Both the position numbers and the translations under genes were made by a program. The notes under the pieces are model-generated. The model was not told the origin of the DNA. It was given only the letters and a program-made list of their open reading frames with translations, and made no database searches. A stretch of 64,000 nucleotides of DNA from Holothuria scabra (lineage: Eukaryota; Echinodermata; Holothuroidea; Aspidochirotida; Holothuriidae): the NCBI GenBank assembly GCA_037179385.1, contig CM074195.1:32816222-32880221 (forward strand). The letters are read 5' to 3'. Positions within the stretch are counted from its first letter, which is position 1. The number at the start of each line of letters is the position of its first letter. This document shows, piece after piece, positions 1 to 11,710 of the stretch.

Positions 1-2400
1 TGACGAGGTCGTGTTTGCCAACAAATGGGCATGTATTACACCTCGGACGGTTACAGGGAAAGGTACCAGGGGTGTCATTAAAAGAATTGAGTGGATGGGA
101 AGCCCGAACTAAATGGTTTGCTAAATTTTTCTCAACTCAAAAAGCAGTGATGGGGGGTTCCGGGAAAACATCACGGGTAGAGGGGTCTTGTCGGAGGGAC
201 TCTACATTTTTGTAGATAGCGCGTAAAATAGGACGGACCGAAGGGTGATATGAAATAACCAAAGGAATACGTAGATTTGAACCAGATTTGTTCTTTTTCT
301 CCAAGGCTTCCTCTCTGCTGGTTTCTGCGCAGGGCATTAGAGAGGATTTTGGCAGGGTACTGGCGTTTTTCAAAAAAGGATGAAATTTCATCAGAGGCAG
401 TGGAGAAGTCAGAATCCTCCGAACATATTCGCCTGGCTCGCAGGAGCTGGGAATAAGGGATAGATTTAGTGCAGGATTTGGGATGGTTGGAAGGGTACAA
501 TAGGTAGTTATGCGGGTCGGTTGGCTTAAAGTGTAAGTTTGAGGTAATTGTACGGTTGTTAATGGACAGTTTAAGGTCGAGAAATACAACAGATGAGTCC
601 GAGATACAATGGGTAAATTTCAAAAAGGGGCAAAAGGAATTAACAAAGTCGATAAAGGTTTCTAAATCACGGCGGGATCCAGTGGCAACTCCTACAATAT
701 CATTAATATACCTTTTGTAAAGTATAGGTCGGGGCCCGGTATACTGAGAAAAAAGTTGTTCTTCAAAGTGACCCATGGTCAAACAGGCAACAGAAGGACC
801 CATTTTGGTTCCCATAGCCACTCCTTTAACTTGGCGGAAAAAACGCCCATTAAACTGAAAACAATTTTGTGTGAAAACAAGTTCCGTCAGACGTAGGAAG
901 GTGTCAGTCGGTATTAGGGGATAGCTGTTAAGGCAGCATCATGAGGAATGGACGTGTAGAGGCTGGACACATCCATGGTGAATAAAAGACGTTCACTGCA
1001 ATTTTCAGGGAACTCAAAGTCACGAATAAGTCTCAAGAAATGTGGTGTGTCTTGAACAAACGACGGCAAGGCTGAAAATAAAGGGGAGAGCACGGAATCT
1101 ACATACTCAGAAATAAGTACAGTGGGGCAGCTGTGTGAAGAAACGATAGGTCTGCCAGGGTTGTTTGCTTTGTGGATTTTGGGAAGTAGGTAGAAATTGG
1201 AAATCTGAGGGCAAGGGTACGTGTAGTAGAGAAGTGGCGTTTTTGGGTAGTTGGTTATTGTCCATGAGTTGGGTTAATGTGTTCTTAACTAACTTTTGGC
1301 AATCAGGAGTGGGGTCAGCGGGAAGTTCTAAATAAGCACTTTGGTCGGATAGCTGTTTGTTGGCCTCTGCAATATACAAGTCCTTTCGCCAAACTACAAC
1401 AGCTCCACCCTTGTCGGCTGGTTTGATGATGATGTCCCTGTTACTTTTAAGGGATAAAATGGCATCTCGTTCCTCAGGACAAAGGTTACGCAGTGGGGTC
1501 ATTTTAGGGGGAAGGAGATTGTTGAAATCTTTGTTGTGTTAATTACATTATCAAGGGTGGGATTTTCTCCTGGCTTGGGCGTCCAGGAGGAACGGACAGA
1601 GTTGGCGGGGTTGGGGACTTCCTCTGAGGGGGTGTCATCCTGATGGTCTGTTATCCCGAAATGGTAGCGAAGGCGGAGTTTCCTACAGAAGGCCGAAACG
1701 TCTCTGCGTATGGAAAACTCATCAGGAAGGGGGTTCAGTGGTACGAAGTTGAGGCCTTTCGCTAAAACTGAGCGTTCAGAGGACGAGAGTTCCAGATCGG
1801 GCGGGATGGTGACTACAAGCTTGGTGTCTGGCTGGTTATTAATGTTAGTTTCGGTTTGGGTGGGCGGGGATTTGGGCAACAGGCTAGCCAAGGTCTTGGA
1901 TTTGGAGTCTTGTAAGAAATTATGCAGTCTGCGGTTGAAAATATGAATAAGGAAGCGAACTTCTTTAGCTTGGGGCAAGGTTTCAAGCAGAAGTGACTGT
2001 TTTTCCTCAATAGTCATGTCAAAAGAAGTCTTCTTCCTTTCATTACTGCGAATGGTAGAGCGTATCAGACTGAACGAACACGAGCGTAAGTACCGTGAGG
2101 TATCTCGTCTAAAATGAAAATCGTACTCGGACTGAACGTGAAAATTCAGTCTGAAACCTCTTGGAATTACACGTCTACGAAGACAAGTTCCCAGGAAATT
2201 AATGTAACTGGCAAGTCTGGTCTTACCAAAGGTGGCCATGGCAAGAGAATAAATAATGGGAAAACTTTTGGCTGGGTAGTGGGATACTTCCTCCGTAAAT
2301 CTTCTGCGGAGGTTCGAAACGAAATGTTTTAAGCTAGGCGTAAGGCCGTGAGTAAATACCTTTTGTATACGTGCTTGAAAACGGACACAATCAAACGGTG
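1..2400 (-). pseudogene. Broken PLE reverse transcriptase ORF
   Basis: Frame shifts are visible at about 1500 (frame continues from ...ISFPLK into MTPLRNLCPEE), inside 1107-1250, between about 820 and 1107 (DVSSLYTSIPHDAAL followed by stops), and near 140-180. RT motif C reads YIND near 703-720, where active elements have YxDD, so the first catalytic Asp appears to be Asn. Product, if intact, would be a reverse transcriptase of the PLE class, related to telomerase RT. Confidence 0.8.
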
Positions 2401-2413
2401 AACTGTACGACAA
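1..2413 (-). mobile_element. Penelope-like retroelement, N-terminus through RT to linker, cut by window edge
   Basis: Reading the minus strand from 2413 down: an N-terminal region with INFLGTCLRRRVIPRGF (PLE-type), the hallmark IIIKPADKGGAVVVWRKDLY near 1380-1440, RT palm sequence, a FLDLKLSINN block with FKPTDPHNYLLYPSNHPKS near 490-590, and the Cys-rich linker FPCNRPRCNTCPF at about 15-60. The GIY-YIG endonuclease expected after the linker lies beyond the window. The open frame is broken into at least four pieces, so this is a dead copy. Its 5' end abuts an inverted PLE fragment near 2413. Confidence 0.88.
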
Positions 2414-3062
2414 GAGACTTAAACTTATTGGGAGAGACCAAGCGCCGCCTTGCAGACCGAGTCACCGAGCACCTAAGGTCCATCAAACAGATTCTCCATG
2501 GATACCCGGTGACATTTCAATCCCCCTTTACCTTGTTCAATACAGCACTTAACCGTTACCGCAGCTGTAATATGCCGAGGCTCCGATCGTGACCGCCTTA
2601 GTGCTGAAAACCGACTTATCATGAGGCTAGGTACTCTCGCTCCACACGGCCTTAATGTTTGAATTGACCTTTTGTGATATTCACGGCCTCTTTTGAGCCA
2701 GTTTTAACTCCTTTTACACCTACCCGTTCATGCTCGTTTTTTACTATGTACCTTTTTTCGAGCCTGGTTTTTGTCTATTTTTTTCTTTATTCCGACCATG
2801 CTCGGTTTTAATGTGTACTTTTTCATCAAGGACCCTCTTTTTCTTTTTTAGTTTTGTGTTTCATCCTTCGCACTCATGTTTTTGACCATCACTTTCGTCC
2901 GGTTCTGTTTTTACACTGATCGCTTCGGATTTGATGTTTGTCGTGTCCAATTGTTACTGTCAGTTGTTCAGTTTGGTTTTTGCCCCTGATGAAGGGTTTA
3001 TACCCGAAACGTCGTGGAGTTTTCCGCAAACTTTTAAGCACTTTTTACTACCTCTTTTCGAC
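2414..3062 (+). mobile_element. Inverted, 5'-truncated PLE fragment: GIY-YIG endonuclease end plus 3' region
   Basis: On the + strand LGETKRRLADRVTEHLRSI (about 2428-2484) matches the conserved GETKRRL..R..EHL segment of the PLE GIY-YIG endonuclease. After a frame slip, SAENRLIMRLGTLAPHGLN (about 2602-2658) matches the usual PLE C-terminus. The 3' flank runs to a hammerhead-like core at 2986-3013 and then a TA microsatellite. Orientation is opposite to the RT copy at 1-2413, giving a 5'-to-5' inverted pair. Only the endonuclease end is present. Confidence 0.82.
2980..3030 (+). ncRNA. Hammerhead-ribozyme-like core in PLE 3' region
   Basis: CTGATGA at 2986-2992, a GGG/CCC stem II with a short A/T loop, GAAAC at 3006-3010 and GTC at 3011-3013 give the conserved hammerhead order (CUGAUGA, stem II, GAAA, stem III, NUH). 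Stem III is only A-C/G-U with essentially no loop, which is typical of PLE-encoded motifs thought to act as dimers. Established: PLEs encode such motifs (Cervera and De la Peña 2014). Activity here is not shown. Confidence 0.7.
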
Positions 3063-3230
<168 letters not shown>

Positions 3231-3450
3231 GCAAGAAAGTTACTCAAGCGGGCAATGGTTAAAAACCCAGAACGGCGAAGCTAGGCTTGTGTTCATTGTT
3301 AACCGAGATCCCCTCACGATCGCATTGATTTGTGAGAAACTTTAGGGTTTTGTTTGCTTTAACAGCATAAATACATGGTCGATATCTGCTCTTCTGCTTG
3401 CAGAATTGAGCACTCCGTCCAGTCTTGTTTTTTGGGCAATTATTTGTATT

Positions 3451-3452
<2 letters not shown>

Positions 3453-3483
<31 letters not shown>
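3453..3483. repeat. (TA)n microsatellite
   Basis: Pure TA run of about 30 bp. Confidence 0.97.
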
Positions 3484-3485
<2 letters not shown>

Positions 3486-3835
3486 AACGCTAATTCCCAC
3501 CTTAAGGGGAAATTGTTATATCTGCTCGTACATAGGGCGAAAAAATAACAATAAAATACATAAGAAAAAGAATTCGCCCTAACGTCTAAACATATAAACA
3601 ACGTTATTTCAATGGCCAGCCATCCGTTCCTGATAACAGCTAGGTGTCCGTAAATTTGACAACTTTGAAGTAATTGCATCTACTTTGTAAATCTAGGAGG
3701 GCGCCATTGTCCGTTTACGTATTCCTATAGAAAAAGTGTGTAGAAACGTTAAGGCGAAACTTATATTTCGCCCCAAAACTTTTTTCCCCCTAAGGTGGAT
3801 TTTTCAACAACAACTGTCCCCCTAAGTGCCGAATT
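3486..3835. repeat. Possible inverted-repeat remnant between TA tracts
   Basis: CCACCTTAAGGGGAAA near 3496-3512 is mirrored by TTTCCCCCTAAGGTGG at about 3782-3798, with gggcgaaa/tttcgccc pairs inside. It may be a small inverted-repeat element flanked by TA microsatellites; ends not defined. Confidence 0.35.
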
Positions 3836-3839
3836 AGTG

Positions 3840-3841
<2 letters not shown>

Positions 3842-3931
<90 letters not shown>
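3842..3931. repeat. (TA)n microsatellite
   Basis: Pure TA run of about 90 bp. Confidence 0.98.
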
Positions 3932-3933
<2 letters not shown>

Positions 3934-4145
3934 TAGATACTATGCACAAAAGAAATTTTATTACATTACGAGGTTTAAATCTTTCAACTAGGTAAGAAAA
4001 CGTACAACTTACATGACAAAATGAGAAAGATAACAATTCTAAAAGATACGCTCAACAGAGCAAGAGAAGCAAGAAAGCGTGACTAGGATACATTCATTGC
4101 ACGTAGCAATTGTACGTAGCAATTCCTGGCGTATGCCATGATTTC

Positions 4146-4148
<3 letters not shown>

Positions 4149-4208
<60 letters not shown>
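4149..4208. repeat. (TA)n microsatellite
   Basis: TA run with one G interruption. Confidence 0.97.
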
Positions 4209-5748
4209 GGTTAAAGATAGCGAAACCACACTGGATACAGTGCTCAACCGATGGGAACGAGTATAAATAAATAAGAAAGTAAACACTATTGCATTTCCAG
4301 ATGAAAGCTTGTTTCGTATAGGCTTACATTTAAATTTGTAGCCTACACTCCTCAGTCTACAAATGTAGTATAACGGTTATACTTCGCATTTGTATATGTT
4401 TATACAATAACAATCATTTATAATGCAAGGTCTCACAAATGATACTCTTTCTAAGCGCTTGGTTTGATTCCCAACTAACCTGAAAATTAAGTTTCGAGTT
4501 TCAACAGCCGGAAACCTCCAACAAATGAAGCTGTTAATCCCTCTTTCTTCTGTGAAGTTGCCTGGTTAAATGGCTATTGGGTTGGACTGTTTTCTACTTT
4601 TAAGAAATAATCAACTGCAAAGAACCAACCACGTAAGTCAAAAACATTGGAACATGCATTCAGCAAGTCACAATTACGCCCACATAATCTTATGAGAGTA
4701 TTGAAATATCCCCCAGAGCTCATCGTGTTAGCGGTGTTCAAGCCAATAAATGTCACGGCATTTTTCATGCGTTTAAATATTTCATTGTTTTAGAAAAAGT
4801 TCTAAATATTGTAACCGTTTAAACATGATTTGAAATATGGAATGGTGAGATCATTTATCTCCAAGCTGTTCAGGATGCACAATATCATAAACGACGCATT
4901 CATTAAATTTCATCCATTAGATAACTGTTTTATATAATTAAACTCAGTTTCATGGTCGGTTAGGGAGAATTGTGTTCGTCTATGTTAAGCACAAGAGTAA
5001 GGAGTTAAATGGGATTTTTACGATACTAAAGTAAAAGAATCCAAGCAGAAGGGATATAATGGGCAGTATAGTTTCTTGCAACCGAACTTTAAAAAACCGT
5101 CTGAAGGTTTTTTCCTCCCTCTCATTTTCTGCTTCTGTTTTTCTTTTTTTATTTTTATTTTGCATTTCGTGGAATTGAGGATAGGGAAAAATTAGTCATT
5201 GCAAAAGGCTCTTGTTGTGTCGTGGGCTTTTTATAATTTGCCAGGCGCTGTCACAGACTTTTGTATTTGAGGGCTTGGCGGAGACTTGAAACGGCAGGGT
5301 GTAATTTTTCTAAATACGAGAATCGGCACTGACAGGCTAGACCATGATGATAAATACAGTACCGTACCATACAATAAAACACTCAACTTATATGCCTATA
5401 CTCATGTCATGTACACGTATTTTTCTTTAGAAAACATGAATTTAATGTTACTGAGAGACTGTAAGCAACAGGCCCCTGTTCACCAACAGTCACAGGAGCA
5501 ACTCGTGCACTGATGTACATCTGACTAAACTTTAAACTGCGAGTAAAACGAATGGTTTTTAACTTCCAGCAGATGATTTATCCGTCAGCTCGATTTCATT
5601 AACGTTGCCATGGATGTTGCTGTCCCAAAGTTTCATACCCAATGTCAGTATGTGATATGAGAATGTTCACGACAGTCTCACTAAGTCAAGATTCATTCAG
5701 CCAAAGTAAGTCACGACATGTGAAGCGAGATTCACTAAATATTGTATT
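4209..5748. other. No gene or recognised repeat seen
   Basis: AT-rich intergenic sequence with only short unsupported frames; no splice-linked coding signal or clear element ends recognised. Confidence 0.5.
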
Positions 5749-5870
5749 CAGTGGCGTAGCTAGACTTTTTTTTGCAGGGGGATCGAGCACCCATAATTTA
5801 ATTTTTTGTTTTATTAAATCGATGCACATTTCTGCAATTGGTAGGTAGGCATCTTTTGGCGGGCCGAAAT
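5749..5870 (+). repeat. CAGTGGCG-type DNA-transposon end
   Basis: Begins CAGTGGCGTAGCTAG followed by a T run and a G run, the usual look of hAT-like termini in animal genomes. A related inverted end lies at 10425-10517; whether they belong to one element is uncertain. Confidence 0.4.
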
Positions 5871-6353
5871 GTTACACCTTAAAAACATAAAAATAATTTA
5901 AAATATGGAGCTTTCATTATAGAAAAGTTTGATTCTGGGTTTACTGTAAGAAAACTTGAAACGTTTGGGAAATATCGGAGAATATGCCCTCCCTATAGCA
6001 AATCTGAGATTTACGGAAGCCGAGAACGGTGCGGTAGGGAGAAAACGGAAATCGATTTCTCTGTACCATATATTCCAACAAAATATGAGCGGGCGTACTT
6101 CAAGATCGTTTTGTTATAGCCTGCAAAGTATTGAGCAGCCTCAAAATAAATGGACGAGTCTCAATGCTCAGGCTACTACTAGAAAACAGCCTTTCAGACA
6201 AGAATAATGTTATTGGTTCCGTTTATTCTACCGTTTATAGATGAAACAAGTAAATCATGAGAAATTCAGGGAAAAGTATTTATTTATTTAGGGCAAAGAG
6301 CAAGGGACTCGAATGTTTAGAAAGACTATTCCAGGTAAGGAAAACGAGAAATG

Positions 6354-6748
6354 CACTCTAAAATCAAAAGAGTGAAATTAGTCACTCTTTGATCGAGTGT
6401 AAATTCTCTCTATTTGAGTGATAATTCACTCCAAGAGGAGTGAAGTTCCCTCCAAAAAGAGTGAAGATCACTCCAAAAAAAGTGAAATTCCCTTAAAACG
6501 AGCGAAATTTCACTCTTGACGGAGTGCCCACAGTGATCGCTCTTAAAAAAAAGAGCGATCATTGCAGGCACTCGTGGAAGAGTGAATTTTCCCTGGTCTC
6601 TAGTGAATTTCGCTCTTTTTGGAGGGAACTTCACTCTTTTTGAAGGGAATTTCACTCCTCTTGGAGTGAATTATCACTCTAGTGGAGTGAATTTACACTT
6701 TTCACTCGATCAAAGAGTGACTAAGTTCACTCTTTTGGTTTTAGAGTG
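6354..6748. mobile_element. 395-bp near-full-length palindrome built of gagtgaa words
   Basis: Arms begin CACTCTAAAA and end TTTTAGAGTG; the centre is TGATCGCTCTT, six A, AAGAGCGATCA (6534-6561). Almost every segment pairs with its mirror, with repeated CACTC/GAGTG words throughout. It sits inside the left arm of the older element, so it inserted later. Foldback or MITE-like; no target duplication identified. Confidence 0.75.
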
Positions 6749-7867
6749 TGTATTCGAAAAAAGGCCTTGTTTTGCTGACTGAAGCCGGCGTTGGCAGTAT
6801 CTGATACTACGTATGCAGTCCCTTGTTTCAGTTTTGAATTTTAATACGTTCTTAATGGATATTTTGTCTTGTAATTTGACAGGTAGCATGTTTGTACTGT
6901 GGGGTGGGATTGAAGACCGCAGGTACTTTGAAGTACTGCTCTGTTTCTAAAACTTTTAACCAGACGTGACATGTTTCTGTTCTTGGTTTTTAGGTGTTAA
7001 GCTTCATCAGTAGTTGGACTTTTGTTTTATCCTGATCTTAATTCGATAGAATATTTGCTCTTTTAGATCGCCTAGATGAGAGAATCGAGGGAGCAATTTT
7101 CATTCTCCTCGTGAGTTGTTTCAAGTTTACCGTCCCTTTTAAGCCTAGAATTAATTAGGTATTATTTAGTTTGGGTGCCCTCTCAAAGGCTACCATGACC
7201 GATTTGTTTGGGAAAATTTGACACAGATTCGGATTTTCCGATATTAAGTGCCATGTGTTTTAGCACTGCCGGTTCTGTTTTAGCTCTTTGGTTTTTGTTC
7301 AGAGTGTATCGTATCCTCATTGTTTTAAACGCTCCGTTGAGGACTATGAGGCTTGACATTGTGATTGAAGGGCGCCGGGGATTTAGCTATAAACTGTCGC
7401 CTCTACCTAGAGCTATTTTATATTATATTTATCCGATAGAGATCTATCGCAGAGGTTACTGATGAAGTGCTCGGTTGCCGCCTTCGGACAAAGGTTGGCA
7501 GTTTTAAATCGGCCTTTTAAGGCTGTAAGCTTGATTCGAAACTTCTTCCTCTTCGAATTTAACTTTTAGTTTAGGGCAGATAATGCTTTCAGTAAAATGA
7601 ACAGGATTACCAAAGGAATTCGTACACGAGTTATGTGCTGACTAATTTTATCTCTTTTTAAGAGTGCTGTGGTTTATAAGTCTTTGGGAGTTCTTGAGAG
7701 ACATATTTTCTGAAAGGCTAGCTCAGAACTAGGGGCAAACAGCATGTTTATAGGCTTTTATTAGGCCTTTGCGGCCAAAGTAAAAGCAACTTCCCGTATC
7801 ATGTGCCAATCACAGAAGGAAAACCTGTGTATCCTGTCTGTGTTTTGCTCTGAATTTGAATTTTTAA

Positions 7868-8178
7868 GGCCTGTATACACAAGCAACATTTGCAAAACAT
7901 TCCCAAAACATTTCCAAAGCATCCACTGGCAACAAATCCAAAACATGCTTATTTTGGTTTTTTTGCACAGTGTAGACAGGGTATAAAGCATGTTGTGGAA
8001 ATTTTGCAAAAGAAAAAGTCCTGTCAATTCTTTTCAAAACATTCTCAAAACATTTTTAAAATGTTTTCAAATTGTTTTTACTCTGTCTACACTGTGCAAC
8101 AAACCGAAAACAAGCATGTTTTGTTGCAGGTGAAGTGTTTTAAGAATGTTTTACAATTTTTTCTCGTGTATACAGGCC
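7868..8178. mobile_element. TTAA-flanked MITE, 311 bp, TIR GGCCTGTATACAC
   Basis: Perfect 13-bp terminal inverted repeats at 7868-7880 and 8166-8178, each flanked by TTAA (7864-7867, 8179-8182). Internal arms also pair (GCACAGTGTAGACAG with CTGTCTACACTGTGC). A TTAA target duplication is typical of piggyBac and Kolobok elements; the superfamily is inferred from this alone. Confidence 0.85.
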
Positions 8179-8440
8179 TTAAAGGTTGCAAGGAGCTCGA
8201 GGCGAACAATCAAGAAGAAGCAGAGTTCCACAGGGCGGAAGTTGGAACGTTTCGGAGCCTGGTCGGAAATTAGTACACAATGAAGAGATTCCAAAGAGCT
8301 ACCATACACTTTTAGTGTAGCCAACGAGCATTATTAGCGGGGAGGCACTTGAGACTTTTCGGGGTACACTGTAATAAAGCTTTGCAGAATTACAGAGAAA
8401 AAGGAAAACTATAAGGTAAAAAATACGCATTATATTAGAA

Positions 8441-8470
8441 ATGACAAAAAAAAAAAAAAAAAAAAAAAAC
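8441..8470. repeat. Poly(A) tract followed by GTAAA repeats
   Basis: About 27 A residues, then short AAGTAAAGTAAAG repeats. It could be a retroposon tail, but no body was recognised upstream. Confidence 0.6.
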
Positions 8471-8712
8471 CCAAAGTAAAGTAAAGTAAAGGAAAAAAGG
8501 TGATAACAAACTTAACGAATGAAAATGATATACATAGGCCTAAGTAAAAACATGGAAAAAATTAAAAACAAAACTAAACAGTAAGAAAAAACCCAATCTG
8601 CAATAAGCTGCAACAAATATTAACATGACTGCTGAAACGGTATACCTATGTGCCGCTAGTTGTTCCTTAATTTTTTGCTTTGAAAAGGAAGTGACATTAG
8701 AGGTAAGAGCCG

Positions 8713-8904
8713 GTATCTTAGTACTTTTGGGAGTACTTCATTATGATTTTATTTCGTTCACACAAAACCAAGATATCTTCTATCATTCAAAGGTGATATC
8801 TCTTAGAAGACTCTTTACCTGTTAGGTTTCTCTGGAAAAACCTGACGAAGCAATACACAAAAACGTATTGCGGTCTTTTCGTACTCCCAAAAGTACTAAG
8901 ATAC
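8713..8904. mobile_element. 192-bp MITE with perfect 24-bp inverted ends
   Basis: 8713-8736 (starts GTATCTTAGTAC) is the exact reverse complement of 8881-8904 (ends AGTACTAAGATAC). The target duplication is not clear. It lies inside the element at 6001-9800. Confidence 0.75.
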
Positions 8905-9814
8905 TCTGATACAAATCATACATTACTCAATTTTTCAACTTTAAGTTCTTTCCAATCAGATTGAGAAGATATTTACTAAAAGCAGGAAAAATCGGATCGT
9001 AATCCGACCCGAATCCGTTGTAGTGTGGCCACGGCTTTATCCTTTTATATTTCCTTTACACTTCCCATTTTCCTTGTTCTGCTTCCCTCATCGCCTCTTT
9101 GTGTTTTTCTTCTTTCCTCTCCCTCCCCTTTCTCTTACCTTTTCTTTCAGTCTTATCTCTCGTTCTCATTTACCACCCTTCCCGACAGTTCTCCCCTGGA
9201 TACCCGCATTTTAGTTTTTGATTTTAGAAACCTAACAGGGCAGCACTTTAAAGTATCTGGGGTAATCTTATCCCACAGCACAAAGTTGCTACCTTTCTAA
9301 TTACAAGACAGAATACCCGTTAAGTACGAATTTAAATTCAAACTTGAAATAAGGGACTGCATACGTTGTATCAGAAATACACAGAAATACACAGAAATGT
9401 ATACCAGATAGTTATCGTTAGCAGATAACCCTCAAAAAAGAGTAAATGAGCAAAAAAGTGGTTTAGGTGATACTCATGTTTTCATTACCTGCTATAATTT
9501 TTGAGCCTGTGGGACTTGGCATTTATGACAAAGCATTTAGTTACCAACATATCAAAACACTTACTCCTTTATTTTCATGTTGTTGCAGACAAAAACGGGT
9601 ACGAATGCAATGTTCTTGTCTAAACGGCTCTGTTTTCTAATAGCATTGAGACTCGTCCATTAATATTAGGTAAGTTTGCAGTACATAACATGCCTTGACA
9701 AGGCGTTCTTGAAGTACGCCCTTTTCTTTTTGTTGGCCGAGTGGTACAGAGAAATCTATTTGCGGTTTCTCCCTACCGCGCCGTTCTCGGCTTCCGTAGA
9801 GATTGGACCACGAA

Positions 9815-10424
9815 AGTACAGAAAAAGCGTTTGCATTGAATTACTGTGCAGGGTTAGAAATAGCCATTTATCATGAGAATGGTCACTTGAAGAAAAGCAA
9901 AATGGAAACTGATCATTAAAACCCTTCAACCATTACCACTAGGATAACAGTTTTATTTTATTTTAACCTGAATGTTCTCTTCAAATGAATTTGAAAAATG
10001 TTGTGGAAGCTATTTTGGCATCTTTATGAACTCTTTGTATTGTCTATGTTGATAATTATCTCCGACAATAAGAGGGCTATTTGCGCTACAATTATTGTTG
10101 CGCCCTTTGCAACATCTTCTATTGGCCGGGAGGGTGAATTTAATGTCAGTCTGTGTATTTTGTAAGCTTATAATCACGCTTGGTGTGGAAACAATTAACT
10201 TAGCACAGCGAAAACATTCATTTGGGCGTATATAAAGCATGAAGATACGTTTCGGCAAAACCTTTACCTGTATTACCAGATTACAGAAGACCCTTTTCAT
10301 CAGAATAAAGTGCAGATAGTACAGTTACTGGTGGCTGTTTGAGCATTTTGTTATCTGAGCCTTGAAACAAGGCTATTAAATTGTCTTTTGCCAACTTGAA
10401 AATGGTGCAAGAGTAAAGTATGTT
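9815..10424. other. No gene or recognised repeat seen
   Basis: AT-rich spacer with small unsupported frames only. Confidence 0.45.
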
Positions 10425-10517
10425 AAAAACCTAAAAAGGGCGCCGAAAGACGATTTTGGTCCGTCAGTAGGGGGGGGGGGGCGACCGCCCCCTGACCATA
10501 TGGCAGATCCGCCACTG
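10425..10517 (-). repeat. CAGTGGCG-type DNA-transposon end
   Basis: Reverse complement begins GCAGTGGCGGATCTGCCATA near 10517, followed by a C/G run and AAAACCTAAAAAGGGCGCC-type sequence. A related copy is at 37562-37690. Confidence 0.5.
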
Positions 10518-10519
10518 CC

Positions 10520-11213
10520 CCGAACAGCCAAATCTGGTTACCCCACTAAACATTACATGCAAATGTTTTGCAAAATGCTTCGCTCAATTGATTGGGCAAT
10601 TTTTATACATCAATTGCTGAAAAGTATGATAGTTTATCCAACCTTTAGCAATTTTCTTCTTCAACAATTCAGCATGTGCATGAGTATAGCCTATGTTTGG
10701 GATCGCCCCTTGCTCTGAATAAAAAACAAACAAACAAACAAACAAACAAAAAACCAATGACAACAACAACAAAAAAAAAAAAATGGAAAAAAAATCGGAA
10801 AACTGCTGTAATTTCCTTTTAACAAGAAACTCCTACATGACCAACAACAGCAGTAAGCCCACTGATCCCTAACCTAATCCCCAACCCGAACAAAAGCTGA
10901 AGTCGATACAATACAATTGCAAAAGCCAATCAAGAATTTCTTTGTTAAACAATGAACATCAGTGATGGCGAAAGAATGTCGAAATTGTGTTTCGCATGTA
11001 ATCTTTTATCTTGGAATGGTAACACTGACGACCAGTGAAGACAAATATGTCATAGACACTTTTATAAAGCAAGCTAGTCGTTTAATAGTGTTTTTCTCCG
11101 TGTATTCCGTGAATCGATGTCCAAATATTACATGCAACCGTCCGTCTTCAAACGTTGCTACTTCCTAGACAATATTTACATAGTTAACATAACATAAACA
11201 TATTAACATGAAT
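10520..11213. other. Spacer with (CAAA)n and A-rich tracts, no gene seen
   Basis: A short CAAA repeat and A-rich run near 10722-10790. Nothing else recognised. Confidence 0.5.
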
Positions 11214-11261
11214 ACAGTTTGAAGTCAAAACAGTTTGAAGTCACAACAGTTTGAAGTCAAA
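11214..11261. repeat. Three tandem copies of a 16-bp unit
   Basis: ACAGTTTGAAGTCAAA repeated three times with one or two changes. Confidence 0.9.
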
Positions 11262-11264
11262 TTA

Positions 11265-11444
11265 GGGAGCTTTAGATTTCACGACGAGGACCATCTTCAA
11301 CGAAATGACGTTATCTGTACCTATGCCGTTTCTAACACAACTTGAAATAACGCTACACTCAGTTGTTAAATGACAGGGGAACACAGGTTGTGACGCCATT
11401 ACGTTGCAGATGACATCAGCGCCCTGAAATCTAATTTAGCTCAC
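11265..11444. mobile_element. 180-bp MITE with GGGAGCTTTAGATTTC-like ends
   Basis: GGGAGCTTTAGATTTC at the left and GAAATCTAATTTAGCTCAC at the right are imperfect inverted repeats. Target duplication uncertain. Confidence 0.55.
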
Positions 11445-11710
11445 TATTATCTTTTCTTCGACGCATTTATTTTATCCATATCTCTTTTGAAAAAAAAAAA
11501 GCTACGCGTTATATTTCTTCGCAATATACTGGTGAGGAATACAACCCAAAAGCAAGAACGTGACATAACAAAGAGCTCGTAACTGAAGCATTGCTTTACA
11601 TAAAGACATTCTTTATGTCAGTGTGTAGCATAAGATAGAGAACACCAGTTATTGATCAAAATAATATCACTCAAATAATGGAGCAAAAATAGAACACCAT
11701 AGAGGATGAT

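Larger units (their letters stand above)
6001..9800. mobile_element. Old DNA element with long, diverged inverted arms
   Basis: Three blocks on the left recur in reverse complement and reverse order on the right: 6011-6067 with 9743-9798 (CGGAAGCCGAGAACGG core), 6151-6195 with 9611-9660 (GGACGAGTCTCAATGCT core), and 6796-6955 with about 9217-9372 (CGTATGCAGTCCCTT core). The left arm is split by a 395-bp palindrome. No transposase frame is seen inside, so it is non-autonomous or decayed. Exact termini and target duplication were not found. Confidence 0.7.

Noticed and set aside
9023..9300. Phe/Ser/Pro-rich frames on the + strand
   Set aside because: Due to a C/T-rich tract; two overlapping frames with equal length and no motif.
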